From the NCBI RefSeq assembly GCF_000729995.1, contig NZ_JNFG01000003.1, positions 1 to 64,000 on the forward strand: a stretch of 64,000 nucleotides of DNA. Direction: 5' to 3'. Shown in pieces: positions 35,098 through 43,832 of the stretch. The position numbers and the translations under genes were made by a program. The stretch is from Caballeronia sordidicola. Lineage in GTDB: Bacteria > Pseudomonadota > Gammaproteobacteria > Burkholderiales > Burkholderiaceae. Below the pieces are notes generated by a model. The model saw only the letters and a list, made by a program, of their open reading frames with translations, did not search any database and had not been told where the DNA came from. Position 1 is the first letter of the stretch. Each line of letters begins with the position of its first letter.

Positions 35098-36687
35098 ATG
35101 TCAGACTTGGCGTGGTGGCAGCGAGGCGTGATTTACCAGGTCTATCCGCGATCTTTCCAGGACGAAAACGGCGACGGCATTGGCGATCTTGCGGGCATCA
35201 CGGCGCGTCTGGACTACCTCCGCGCGCTTGGCGCAGACGCTGTATGGATCTCGCCTGTGTACCCATCGCCCATGGCCGACTTCGGCTACGACGTCGCCGA
35301 CTATTGCGCCATCGCGCCGGTGTTCGGGACGCTTGGCGACTTCGACCGGCTCGTGGCACATGCGCACGAACTGGGCCTGAAGGTGCTGCTCGATTTTGTC
35401 CCCAATCATTCCTCCGACCAGCATCCGTGGTTCACGGAGAGCCGCTCATCACGCGATAACCCGAAGCGCGACTGGTATTTGTGGCGGGATCCCGCTCCCG
35501 ATGGCGGGCCTCCGAACAACTGGCTGAGCCGCATGGGTGGTTCGGCGTGGGAATGGGACGCCCTCACGGGCCAATACTACTATCACGCGTTCCTGCGCGA
35601 ACAGCCCGATCTCAACTGGCGCAACGCCGAGGTACGCACGGCAATGGACGGCGTCTTGCGTTTCTGGCTGGATCGGGGCGTCGATGGCTTTCGTGTGGAT
35701 GTACTGTGGTTGCTCATCAAGGACGCGCTCTTCCGCGACAATCCACCGAACCCGCAGTTCAAGGCCGGTGAACCGGATCATCATCGGCAGTTGCAGACCT
35801 ATACGGAAGATCAGCCTGAAGTCCATGACATTGTCCGGTCGATGCGCGCGACGCTCGACGAATACGGCGAGCGCGTGCTGATCGGCGAGATTTATTTGCC
35901 CGTGCATCAACTCGTCAGCTATTACGGACCGAATGGTAACGGCGCAAACATGCCGTTCAACTTTCAACTGATCAGCGCGCCCTGGAACGCGGCGGAGATT
36001 GCGCGGATCGTGTCCGAATACGACGATGCGCTTCCGTTGCATGCATGGCCGAACTGGGTGCTCGGCAATCACGACAACCCGCGTGTTGCGTCACGCATCG
36101 GCGCGGGCCAGGCGCGAGTCGCCGCGATGTTGCTGCTCACCCTGCGCGGCACGCCCACGCTCTATTACGGCGATGAAATCGGCATGGTTGACGGCGTGAT
36201 TCCGCCCGATCGCGTGCAGGATCCTGCAGAGTTACGACAACCTGGCATTGGTCAGGGCCGCGACCCGGAACGAACGCCCATGCAATGGGATGGATCGCCG
36301 AACGCCGGCTTTTCAAGCGGTGTGCCTTGGTTGCCAATAAGCGGTGGCGATGGCGTCAATGTCATTGATGAGGATCGCGAAGCATCGTCTATGCTGACGT
36401 TTTATCGACGCTTGCTTGCGTTGCGCAGAAGCGAACCGGCGTTGGTGGAAGGAACGATCGAACGGGTTGCTTCCAGCGGGAGCGTATTGACCTATGAACG
36501 CCGGCTGAACGGGGACCGGTTTTTCATCGCGTTGAACATGGCAGGAGCGGATGCGCCGGTGCAAGTACCTCCGGGAATCGTGGTGTTATCGACCACGGAA
36601 GATCGTGAGGGTAAGCGAGTCGCAGGACCCGGCTTAGTGCTCGCCGGCAATGAGGGCATCGTCATTCGCGCTCCGGAACCGGGTTAG
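35098..36687 (+). CDS. GH13 alpha-glucosidase (oligo-1,6-glucosidase type)
   Basis: A 529-aa GH13 enzyme starting WWQRGVIYQVYPRSFQDENG, the entry typical of alpha-glucosidases. The catalytic triad is D201 (GFRVDVLW), E264 (LIGEIY) and D326 (GNHDNPR). The YHAFLREQPDLNWRNAEV segment supports an exo-glucosidase. No signal peptide, so cytoplasmic. GAGGA lies 6 nt before the ATG at 35098, which I prefer over an upstream in-frame start. The pair with the TreS-like gene suggests trehalose, maltose or oligoglucan use. Confidence 0.88.
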   Translation: MSDLAWWQRGVIYQVYPRSFQDENGDGIGDLAGITARLDYLRALGADAVWISPVYPSPMADFGYDVADYCAIAPVFGTLGDFDRLVAHAHELGLKVLLDFVPNHSSDQHPWFTESRSSRDNPKRDWYLWRDPAPDGGPPNNWLSRMGGSAWEWDALTGQYYYHAFLREQPDLNWRNAEVRTAMDGVLRFWLDRGVDGFRVDVLWLLIKDALFRDNPPNPQFKAGEPDHHRQLQTYTEDQPEVHDIVRSMRATLDEYGERVLIGEIYLPVHQLVSYYGPNGNGANMPFNFQLISAPWNAAEIARIVSEYDDALPLHAWPNWVLGNHDNPRVASRIGAGQARVAAMLLLTLRGTPTLYYGDEIGMVDGVIPPDRVQDPAELRQPGIGQGRDPERTPMQWDGSPNAGFSSGVPWLPISGGDGVNVIDEDREASSMLTFYRRLLALRRSEPALVEGTIERVASSGSVLTYERRLNGDRFFIALNMAGADAPVQVPPGIVVLSTTEDREGKRVAGPGLVLAGNEGIVIRAPEPG

Positions 36688-36838
36688 CAGGTGCCTGAAT
36701 ATGTCCTGAGAATTGTGGCGTTCGCTATGCCGCTGTGACGCCGGGCGGGTTTCGCACGGCGCACCGGGTCAGACCTTCAAGTTCTCGACGGCCATCCATG
36801 CTGCGTTCAGCGCGGGCAAGTCAAGGGCAGCCTGCGTC

Positions 36839-37147
36839 TCACAAGGCTTCCAGCACATTGATGACACGACTGGCGAGCAAGGGCTTGGTAGCACGCCCAT
36901 ATTCGGCCATATGCGCAGAGGCGCCATGTGCCTTCAACGCCTCGGCGCTTTCCCAGCGTTCAATTACTGCAAACGTGTCATTACCGAGCGGTGTCTGAAT
37001 CGCCCCGAAATCCGGTACGTCGATTACCGCTTCGTAGCTGATGCATCCAACTTCGGCCAGCACCGCTGGACGGTTCTTGCTGAATAGTTCCAGCACGGCG
37101 TCGCGTGAACCGGGCAGCGCGGTGATCGTGGCAATGACGTGAATCAT
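36839..37147 (-). CDS. Antibiotic biosynthesis monooxygenase (ABM) domain protein
   Basis: A 102-aa single-domain ferredoxin-like ABM protein, resembling YgiN-type quinol monooxygenases: starts MIHVIATITALPG and contains CISYEAVIDVPD and VIERWESAEALKAH. Members are small dimeric cofactor-free enzymes or simply bind quinones. AAGGAG lies 9 nt before the ATG, supporting the start over the longer frame. It stands alone between the glucosidase and the motor cluster. Confidence 0.82.
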   Translation of the reverse strand: MIHVIATITALPGSRDAVLELFSKNRPAVLAEVGCISYEAVIDVPDFGAIQTPLGNDTFAVIERWESAEALKAHGASAHMAEYGRATKPLLASRVINVLEAL

Positions 37148-37508
37148 CCGGACATTCTCCTTTCGTGTTGGGCAGGGCTTGCCGTTCATAATCATAGCCG
37201 CGTCCGGAAACGTATGCTGCCAGCGGCCTCTGTTGTATCGCAGCCAGGTCTATGTCTTGAAGGTGTGTCCCCGCGATAGTTCTCTTCATTCCGAAGTCCG
37301 CTTTTGTTCTCTGGCGAACTCGGTGAAAACGTTGTAGCGCCCCATTACCGACTACACCTGTGGCTAAGGCCGAGCCCGACGTTCCAGCATCGTTAGTGGC
37401 ATGTCGAACGCCCTCAAATTCCTACTCGCGCGCCATACTGATCAACACGTGGGCAGCTGCGATCGCGTCCGCGTGTAAACTAGCGGACTTTTTGACACTG
37501 GTGGTAAG
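37148..37508. other. Gap before the motor cluster
   Basis: About 360 bases between the ABM gene and the DUF3348 gene with no convincing frame. It should hold the promoter of the motor cluster; I do not see a strong consensus promoter at a suitable distance. Confidence 0.45.
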
Positions 37509-38243
37509 GTGCAAGCCCCTCAGCGCACAGCTTTCAGCGGTCCGACACTTATTCGCTTACTGGCTCGTCTGGCGGATGTCGAAGTTACCGAATCCAGACA
37601 GCCGCTCTCTGACAGGCTGAGCCAATGGCTGCACTGGACAGACGCCATCGCGCTGTCCACGGCGCTTAGCGGCAATGTGCCTGCCGTCCCTCCCGGCGCG
37701 CGAGCCCCCGGCAGTGCGGAGGAGACCGAGTGTGCCCGCGTGCGCGGCACGTTGGTGAATGCCATCGCCGGCGGTGCGCCCGCCGCCAAGCGGCACGGAG
37801 CCGCGAAAACATCCGCTCATGGAGCGCCCATGGACGCTGCCGTCGACTACGCGGCTTTTCGTCAGATCTATCTGTCGATGCAGCAGACGATGGAGACGGG
37901 CATCGGCAACCTGCGTGGCCGCCTGCGGACAAAGCTTTCCGCCGGGACACCCGGCATGAACCGGCTGGCGGAGGTCGATGCCGTCATGGAGCGCGCGCTA
38001 GGCGCGCGCGAGCGGAGTCTGCTGGCCACCGTACCCGGGTTGCTCGGCGGGCACTTCGAGCGCTTGCGTAAAGCCGAGCGGGAGACGCTGGCCGACGCCC
38101 AGGCGCCGGAGGACGCCCCGGTGGGTAAGCCGGGCGCGTGGCTGAACGTGTTCCGCAAGGATATGCAGAGCGTGTTGCTGGCCGAACTGGATCTTCGTTT
38201 TCAACCGGTCGAAGGGTTGCTCGCGGCCCTTCGCACCCGCTAA
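37509..38243 (+). CDS. DUF3348 family protein of a motor-like cluster
   Basis: A 244-aa DUF3348 protein of unknown function, starting from GTG at 37509. Conserved parts are FSGPTLIRLLARLADVEV near the N-terminus, LSQWLHWTDAIALSTAL near 40, and a C-terminal region ending QSVLLAELDLRFQPVEGLLAAL. The centre is Ala-rich and low-complexity. No membrane span. It is the first gene of a tight set DUF3348-DUF802-OmpA-DUF2894, with the next gene only 10 nt away. The set is recurrent in Burkholderia and relatives, so it is not a local island. Confidence 0.8.
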   Translation: MQAPQRTAFSGPTLIRLLARLADVEVTESRQPLSDRLSQWLHWTDAIALSTALSGNVPAVPPGARAPGSAEETECARVRGTLVNAIAGGAPAAKRHGAAKTSAHGAPMDAAVDYAAFRQIYLSMQQTMETGIGNLRGRLRTKLSAGTPGMNRLAEVDAVMERALGARERSLLATVPGLLGGHFERLRKAERETLADAQAPEDAPVGKPGAWLNVFRKDMQSVLLAELDLRFQPVEGLLAALRTR

Positions 38244-38253
38244 CTGGGACGCT

Positions 38254-40608
38254 ATGTCCAGATATTTGAATCTTGTCGTTTTTTTGGTAGGTCTGGCCGC
38301 TGTGTGCTGGATCGGCGCGGGCTACGTCGGCTCGAACACGCTGGCGCTGGCCGTCACTATGTTGGTGGCGGCCTGCTATCTGGCGGGCGCGCTCGAGTTG
38401 CAACGCTACAGCCAGGCCACTTCAACCTTGGCGCGTGCCGTCACGGACCTGTCCGGACCTCCGCCCAGCCTTGCCGCGTGGCTTGACCGGTTGCATCCCA
38501 GCTTGCGCAACCCGGTGCGCCTGCGCATCGAGGGCGAACGTGTGGCCTTGCCCGGACCGGCGCTTGCGCCCTATCTGGTCGGCTTGCTCGTGTTGCTGGG
38601 CATGCTCGGCACGCTCCTGGGCATGGTCGCGACCCTGAGAGGGACAGGCATGGCGCTGGAAAGCGCGACGGACCTGCAGGCTATCCGCGATTCGCTGGCC
38701 GCACCGGTCAAGGGCTTGGGCTTTGCGTTCGGCACTTCGATTGCAGGCGTGGCCACCTCCGCCATGCTCGGGTTGCTTTCCGCGCTGTGCCGGCGCGAGC
38801 GAATCGAGGCCGGGCAGATGCTCGACGTGAAGATCGCGACCACATTACGCATCTATTCGCAGACTCATCAGCGCGAGGAAACCTTCAAGCTCCTGCAGCG
38901 CCAGGCCGACGGGATGCCTGAGCTGGTCAATCGTCTACAGATGATGATGGCGGCCATCGAGCAACAGAACCTCGCCGTGAACGCGCGGCAGATCGCCAGT
39001 CAGGAGGCCTTCCACGACAAGGCCGAGGCCACCTACGCCCGGCTCGCTTCATCGGTGGAGCGATCGTTGAAGGAGAGCGTCGCCGACAGCACCCGTGCCG
39101 CCGGCGCCGCGCTGCAGCCGGTCATGGAAGCTACGATGGCAGGCCTTGCCCGCGAGACGGCTTCGTTGCACGCCACCGTCACTCACGCCGTGCAGCAGCA
39201 ACTGGACGGATTGTCGAGCGGCTTCGAGGCCAGCACCGCGACCGTCGCCGGTATCTGGAATCAGGCGCTAGAAGGACACCAACGCTCGAGCGAGGCGCTG
39301 GTCCAACAGCTTGGCACCTCGCTGGATCGATTCACCGAAACCTTCGAGCAACGTTCTGCCGGCCTGCTTGCAGGCGTGGCCTCGCGCCTGGACGCTACGG
39401 CAGGCAGTGTGTCCGCAGCGTGGAACGAAGCGCTGTCACGGCAAGAACGCGCGGGCGAGACGCTGGCGGCTCACAACCAGCAGGCCTTGGCCGAGGCCGC
39501 CGCGACCTTCGAGCAGCATTCAGCTTCGCTGCTGCGCACCGTGGGCCAGTCGCAGGCGGACTTGCAGGGCGAATTGGCATCGAGGGACGAGCAACGGCTT
39601 GCGGTCTGGACCGAGACGCTTGGTTCGATGGCCGCTACGTTGAGCCGCGAGTGGGAACAGGCGGGCACGCGCACAGCGAGCCGGCAGCAGGAAATGTGCG
39701 ACACGCTGGCGCAAACTGCACGCGATATATCGGTCCAGACGCAGGCGCACGCCACCAACACGATCGCCGAAATCGACCGGCTGGTACAAGCTGCGTCGGA
39801 AGCGCCCAAGGCCGCGGCGAACCTGCAGGCGGAATTGGCATCGCGCGATCAGCAGCGGCTGGCGGCGTGGACCGAGACGCTTGGTTCAATGGCCGCTACG
39901 CTGAGCCGCGAGTGGGAACAGGTTGGTACGCGTACCGCGAGCCGGCAGCAGGAAATCTGCGACACGCTGGAGCGGACCGCGCACGAGATATCGGCCCAGA
40001 CGCAGGCACACGCCAGCAACACGATCGCTGAGATCTCCGGGCTCGTGCAGGCGGCATCGGAGGCCCCCAAGGCTGCGGCCGAAGTCGTTGCCGAACTGCG
40101 CCAGAAGCTCTCCGACAGCATGGTCCGCGACACCGCGATGCTGGAGGAGCGCAGCCGTCTGCTGGCCACGCTTGAAACCCTGCTCGATGCGGTGAACCAT
40201 GCATCCACCGAGCAGCGCACAGCCGTTGACGCGCTGGTCGCGACGTCGGCAGGTCTGCTGGAGCGTGTGGGCACCCAGTTCGCCGATAAGGTCGAAGCTG
40301 AAACCGGCAAGCTCGGCGCCGTAGCCGCGCAGGTCACCGGCAGCGCGGTCGAGGTCGCGAGCCTGGGTGAAGCATTCGGCATGGCCGTACAGGTGTTCGG
40401 CGATTCGAACGACAAGCTGGTGACGCATCTCCAGCGGATTGAAACCGCGCTGGACAAATCGCTCGCACGCAGCGACGAACAGCTTGCCTATTACGTGGCG
40501 CAGGCTCGGGAAGTCATCGACTTGAGCATGATGTCGCAGAAGCAGATTGTTGAAGACCTGCAACAGCTCGCCGGACGGCGTGCGTCCGCCGGAGCCGAAG
40601 CTGCATGA
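38254..40608 (+). CDS. DUF802 protein: MotA/TolQ/ZorA-like channel with coiled-coil tail
   Basis: A 784-aa protein. Two N-terminal helices (about 5-25 and 29-47), then two more (about 105-128 with LGMLGTLLGMVATLRG; and 158-180 with GTSIAGVATSAMLG) form the MotA/TolQ/ExbB-type channel; the order of a TLLGM loop followed by a GFAFGTS-type helix is diagnostic. From about residue 190 on is a long coiled coil reaching the C-terminus, with two 87-residue copies (440-526 and 527-613, about 83% identical). This matches ZorA-like motor subunits with an inward tail. It overlaps the OmpA-type gene by 4 nt, its likely partner. Confidence 0.8.
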   Translation: MSRYLNLVVFLVGLAAVCWIGAGYVGSNTLALAVTMLVAACYLAGALELQRYSQATSTLARAVTDLSGPPPSLAAWLDRLHPSLRNPVRLRIEGERVALPGPALAPYLVGLLVLLGMLGTLLGMVATLRGTGMALESATDLQAIRDSLAAPVKGLGFAFGTSIAGVATSAMLGLLSALCRRERIEAGQMLDVKIATTLRIYSQTHQREETFKLLQRQADGMPELVNRLQMMMAAIEQQNLAVNARQIASQEAFHDKAEATYARLASSVERSLKESVADSTRAAGAALQPVMEATMAGLARETASLHATVTHAVQQQLDGLSSGFEASTATVAGIWNQALEGHQRSSEALVQQLGTSLDRFTETFEQRSAGLLAGVASRLDATAGSVSAAWNEALSRQERAGETLAAHNQQALAEAAATFEQHSASLLRTVGQSQADLQGELASRDEQRLAVWTETLGSMAATLSREWEQAGTRTASRQQEMCDTLAQTARDISVQTQAHATNTIAEIDRLVQAASEAPKAAANLQAELASRDQQRLAAWTETLGSMAATLSREWEQVGTRTASRQQEICDTLERTAHEISAQTQAHASNTIAEISGLVQAASEAPKAAAEVVAELRQKLSDSMVRDTAMLEERSRLLATLETLLDAVNHASTEQRTAVDALVATSAGLLERVGTQFADKVEAETGKLGAVAAQVTGSAVEVASLGEAFGMAVQVFGDSNDKLVTHLQRIETALDKSLARSDEQLAYYVAQAREVIDLSMMSQKQIVEDLQQLAGRRASAGAEAA
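39571..40092 (+). repeat. Two 261-bp tandem copies inside the DUF802 gene
   Basis: Units 39571-39831 and 39832-40092 encode two 87-aa coiled-coil blocks differing at 15 residues by eye. Both start ELASRD. The frame is kept, so the tail is 87 residues longer than a one-copy version. A third, badly diverged block follows. The age looks recent relative to the rest of the gene. Confidence 0.75.
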
Positions 40609-41252
40609 GCGAGGATATCGACGGCGGCGTGGAGACGGCCGCGCCTGTATGGCCTGCGTTCGCCGACTTGATGTCGGTGCTGCTGGGCGCCTTCATGCTG
40701 ATCATGATCGGCGTCATCGGCGTGCAGCTCGAGCTGTCTTCCAAGCTCGAACAAGAGGTCAAGCAGCGGCAGATGGAAACGCAGCGCCGCAAGACGCTGG
40801 AGCAGGCGCTGGCCGGGCCGCTGGCTGCTGGCCGGGTGACGCTGGTCAACGGACGTATTGGCATCAACGGCAGCGTGTTGTTCGCGCTCAACTCCGATCA
40901 ATTGCAGCCCGAAGGCCGGGAAGTATTGAAGAGCCTCGCCGGGCCGCTAAAAGTTTATCTCCAAGCCAACGAGCAGATCCTGATGGTGAGCGGCTTTACC
41001 GATGACCGGCAGTTGCGAGAGGGCAACCGTCGCTTTGCCGACAACTGGGAGCTGTCGGCCCAGCGCGCGTTGACGGTAACCCGCGCGTTGATCGACGCGG
41101 GCGTCCCCTCCTCCTCGGTATTCGCAGCCGCGTTCGGCTCACAGCAGCCCGTGAGCTCGAATACCGACAACGAGGGGCGGGCGAAGAATCGACGAGTGGA
41201 AATAGCGCCGGTCCCAAGGCCGTCGAGCGCAACGGTGAAGCCCGGTGAATAG
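40605..41252 (+). CDS. OmpA-domain MotB/TolR/ZorB-like protein
   Basis: A 215-aa protein with one N-terminal membrane helix (about 19-37, FADLMSVLLGAFMLIMIG) in which D21 lies at the position of the proton-carrying Asp of MotB, ExbD and ZorB. A short coiled linker leads to a C-terminal OmpA peptidoglycan-binding domain (about 80-205) with the NWELSAQRALTVTRALID motif and the closing NRRVEI. It should be the stator partner of the DUF802 channel. It overlaps the previous gene by 4 nt and the next by 8 nt. Confidence 0.84.
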   Translation: MSEDIDGGVETAAPVWPAFADLMSVLLGAFMLIMIGVIGVQLELSSKLEQEVKQRQMETQRRKTLEQALAGPLAAGRVTLVNGRIGINGSVLFALNSDQLQPEGREVLKSLAGPLKVYLQANEQILMVSGFTDDRQLREGNRRFADNWELSAQRALTVTRALIDAGVPSSSVFAAAFGSQQPVSSNTDNEGRAKNRRVEIAPVPRPSSATVKPGE

Positions 41253-41883
41253 CGACGCTGGTGGTGTAACGAACAGTGTTCGCTCGACGCTCGATGCATG
41301 GCGCGAGCGCGGCGCCGATCGGCTGGATCCTGTCCGGTTTTATTTTATGGAAGCGCTGGATCGGCGAGCGGCCAGCCATAGCGGCGAGGCGCGACGCATC
41401 CTGGATGACAGGCTGGCCAAACTGCTTCAGGCGTATGCCGACGATCTCGAGAATGCTCCGTCCCAAACTGCCAGTGCTGGTGAGTCCGCTCGGGGTGCGC
41501 TCGCCGGGCTGACCGAGTACATGCGCAGCCGTGCGCCGGCGGATGGTGACGAGGGTCACGCCCTGCCCCGCCCCGCGTCCTATCCAGAATTGGAAGTGCT
41601 CGATTACTTCCGGAAAACCTGGACCAGGGTCAGCGCCGAAAAACAATTTCGACAGTCGCTGGCGCAAGTGCCCGGGAATGCCGGTCCGCTCAATTCGAGC
41701 AGCCTTGTGCATCGGTCGCTCTCGCTGATGCGCGAGTTGTCGCCGGGGTATCTGGAGCAGTTCTTGTCGTACATCGACGCCTTGTCGTGGATGGAGCAGA
41801 TGAACGGCGGCGGCGCCTTGCCGGATAAAGACGCGTCTCGCTCCGGCAACCCTCGGAAAAGTACGCGCGGCAAAGCACGCTAG
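41245..41883 (+). CDS. DUF2894 family protein of the motor-like cluster
   Basis: A 212-aa DUF2894 protein of unknown function. It has no membrane span or signal. A helical N-terminal part (about 8-70, with DRLDPVRFYFMEALDRR) leads to a conserved C-terminal region LEVLDYFRKTWTRVSAEKQFRQSLAQVP and LSPGYLEQFLSYIDALSWME. The tail is basic and low-complexity. It starts 8 nt inside the OmpA-type gene, so translation is coupled and it belongs to the same system. Confidence 0.8.
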   Translation: MNSDAGGVTNSVRSTLDAWRERGADRLDPVRFYFMEALDRRAASHSGEARRILDDRLAKLLQAYADDLENAPSQTASAGESARGALAGLTEYMRSRAPADGDEGHALPRPASYPELEVLDYFRKTWTRVSAEKQFRQSLAQVPGNAGPLNSSSLVHRSLSLMRELSPGYLEQFLSYIDALSWMEQMNGGGALPDKDASRSGNPRKSTRGKAR

Positions 41884-41930
41884 CGAGGCACCGGTCGTCA
41901 ACGATGCTCACCCAGCGTCAATCTCCCAGC

Positions 41931-42944
41931 CTAATGACCAAGACCGCTCGCCGCAACCTGCTGCTCCACGTACTGCGCGAACAGCGAATGCAGACGCGTC
42001 GTCGGATGAATATCGTCGGCGAATATGTATGTCTGATCGGCATTGGCCGTCGCATAGGTGGCAGGCGAGCAGAGCAATGACGTGTCATCAGGCGTTTTCG
42101 AAGGGTCGCAGGCGGTAGCGGTGTTCGACACGACAAAACCATTCGCCTGAAAGTTCGCGATGATCTGATCCGCCCATGTGTAAGCATCGATCTGGATCAC
42201 CTTGCCTTGCAGGCCATCGGCTTGCAGGGCAGCGTTCAAGTCATTGTTGAACAGTTGTGACAACTGGGTCAGGTTTGCCCCGCCGTCGGCCGATGTAATG
42301 CCTTTGGGCGTCAGTCCGATATTCGGGACATTCACCACCACGACATGAGTGGCGCCCCCCTGCACGATCTGTCCGACAACTTGAGCCAGGGTGCTTGCCG
42401 CCGTCTGCACGATCGGCGCCGCGGCCGGTAGCGATCCGGCGCGGAGCACGTCGTTCGCGCCAGCCCAGACGAGCACCAGTTGACCGGAGTTAAAGCTGCC
42501 GTGAGCGGCCAGATAGCTCGACACCTGCTGATTGACGGGCATTTCTATATTGCCGATCACGTCAGTCAGAAAGTCATACAGGTTTGCCGGCGTGGCCACG
42601 GTCGCACCGCCCTGCGCATAGCCTAGACCGCCTTGCGCCTTCAACTCGTGAGTGATGTCGATCGTAAAGGCAGCGGTGAGCACGTCACCGTAGTACTGCG
42701 CAACATCCTGAGTCCACACCTGCCCTGGATTGGTCGTGAAACGCCCGCCGCCGACCGCGCTGGCGAGCGGCGCGTACGTCCCGACGTCCGACAGACTGTC
42801 GCCGAAGGAGACGACTTGCAGATCGATGCCGCCGGGCGGTGAAGGCGCGCCGCTCGAACCGCTGCCGCCCCCGCCACATGAGCTAAGCAGCGAAACCACT
42901 ACGGCAAGAATTGCAGCGCGTACCCGGTCATTGCTTCCTGGCAT
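41931..42944 (-). CDS. GDSL/SGNH lipoprotein hydrolase
   Basis: A 337-aa esterase/lipase of the SGNH superfamily. A signal peptide ends in a lipobox (LLSSC, Cys23) followed by a Gly/Ser-rich linker, so it should be a lipoprotein facing the periplasm or surface. The catalytic blocks are FGDSLSD (Ser about 49), GANDVLR (Asn about 162) and the DIHPT Asp/His near 318. Substrate unknown. It is a single gene, convergent with the motor cluster. Confidence 0.86.
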   Translation of the reverse strand: MPGSNDRVRAAILAVVVSLLSSCGGGGSGSSGAPSPPGGIDLQVVSFGDSLSDVGTYAPLASAVGGGRFTTNPGQVWTQDVAQYYGDVLTAAFTIDITHELKAQGGLGYAQGGATVATPANLYDFLTDVIGNIEMPVNQQVSSYLAAHGSFNSGQLVLVWAGANDVLRAGSLPAAAPIVQTAASTLAQVVGQIVQGGATHVVVVNVPNIGLTPKGITSADGGANLTQLSQLFNNDLNAALQADGLQGKVIQIDAYTWADQIIANFQANGFVVSNTATACDPSKTPDDTSLLCSPATYATANADQTYIFADDIHPTTRLHSLFAQYVEQQVAASGLGH

Positions 42945-43095
42945 AGATCCTCCCCTGCTGGTTGGCCGGGCAGCGGCCCTTGTGCGTTGGGCTTGTCGTC
43001 AGCCTGTGTATCGCTCTCGCGTTACACACCTTCGCTTAAGCAAAAAGCATGCGCTGTCGTCCGGAAGCCCCCGATCCACTAACCCTTCCGCGCTT

Positions 43096-43662
43096 TCACG
43101 GAATCAGCCCGGCCGCCCGGTATGCCGTAATCGCGCGGTCGAACATGGCGATGTCGCCCCGCCCTCTGGCCACGAGTTGAGCCCCTCCAATGGCGGCGTA
43201 GATCGCCAGCGCCTGGTGTTGAATTGCATCTTTGCCTGTCTTGGCTTTTCGAAGTGAGAGCACTTCAGTCAACCATTTGACGTTGACGTCGGCGAATCGG
43301 TCCACCTCTGTTCGCACTTCATCGGGCAAGTCGTCGTATTCGGCGGACATCAGTCCTACAAGGCACATCCGATTGTCATTGAGCAACGCAGCACGAAAGA
43401 TCGCCGCGTAACCCGTCATGCATTTGTGAGCGTCTTTGGACGTAGCCAGCAATTTTTCAAGCGCCACGCTGCCGTCGTCTGTGTAGCGTTGCGCCAGGGC
43501 GGCGCCAAGGTCGCCTTTCGTCGGAAAGTGATGGTGGATGCTCGCGCTGGACACACCCACCTCTTTTCCAATTTCACGAAAACTTAGCGCGTTGTAGCCG
43601 TGCGCCTGCACCATGAGCCGCGCCACGCTCATGATTCGTTCCTTGGTGTCTGGGGTGGTCAT
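43096..43662 (-). CDS. TetR-family regulator
   Basis: A 188-aa TetR regulator. The N-terminal helix-turn-helix runs about residues 8-52 with FREIGKEVGVSSASIHHHFPTKGDL as recognition part, and the remainder is the ligand-binding helical domain. The start at 43662 is chosen because an upstream in-frame ATG would lie before the predicted start of transcription. It is divergent from a glutathione S-transferase gene; operators in the 170-nt gap fit auto- and cross-repression. The inducer is likely an electrophile, by analogy. Confidence 0.86.
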   Translation of the reverse strand: MTTPDTKERIMSVARLMVQAHGYNALSFREIGKEVGVSSASIHHHFPTKGDLGAALAQRYTDDGSVALEKLLATSKDAHKCMTGYAAIFRAALLNDNRMCLVGLMSAEYDDLPDEVRTEVDRFADVNVKWLTEVLSLRKAKTGKDAIQHQALAIYAAIGGAQLVARGRGDIAMFDRAITAYRAAGLIP

Positions 43663-43699
43663 CAGGAGTCTTCGCCGGAGAAGGAGATAAGTTGCCGCG

Positions 43700-43816
43700 A
43701 GTATATCTCTATCGATAGATAAGCACAATTGTTCGGCTTTCCTATCGATAGATAGTTGTTGACAGCGTGACCTCCGCGTTTCATGCTTCGTTCCGCGCCT
43801 TACCTATCGATAGATA
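43700..43816. promoter_or_regulatory. TetR-GST control region with three identical operators
   Basis: CTATCGATAGATA occurs at 43709-43721, 43742-43754 and 43804-43816, all in the same orientation, spaced 33 and 62 nt. Each core CTATCGATAG is a palindrome. On the minus strand, TTGTGC (43728-43723) and TATACT (43705-43700) are 17 nt apart and enclose the first copy, giving the regulator's promoter. On the plus strand, TTGACA (43759-43764) lies just after the second copy. The third copy lies 16 nt before the GST start codon, in the leader. Confidence 0.8.
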
Positions 43817-43832
43817 ACACGGAGAATTGATC

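Noticed and set aside
37509-41883. Calling the motor cluster a Zorya defence system
   Set aside because: ZorC/ZorD or ZorE are absent next to it, and the family set is common in Burkholderia; only the ZorAB-like architecture is supported.
43663-43728. Longer TetR protein starting at 43728
   Set aside because: That start would lie inside the promoter spacer and the first operator, upstream of the predicted transcription start.
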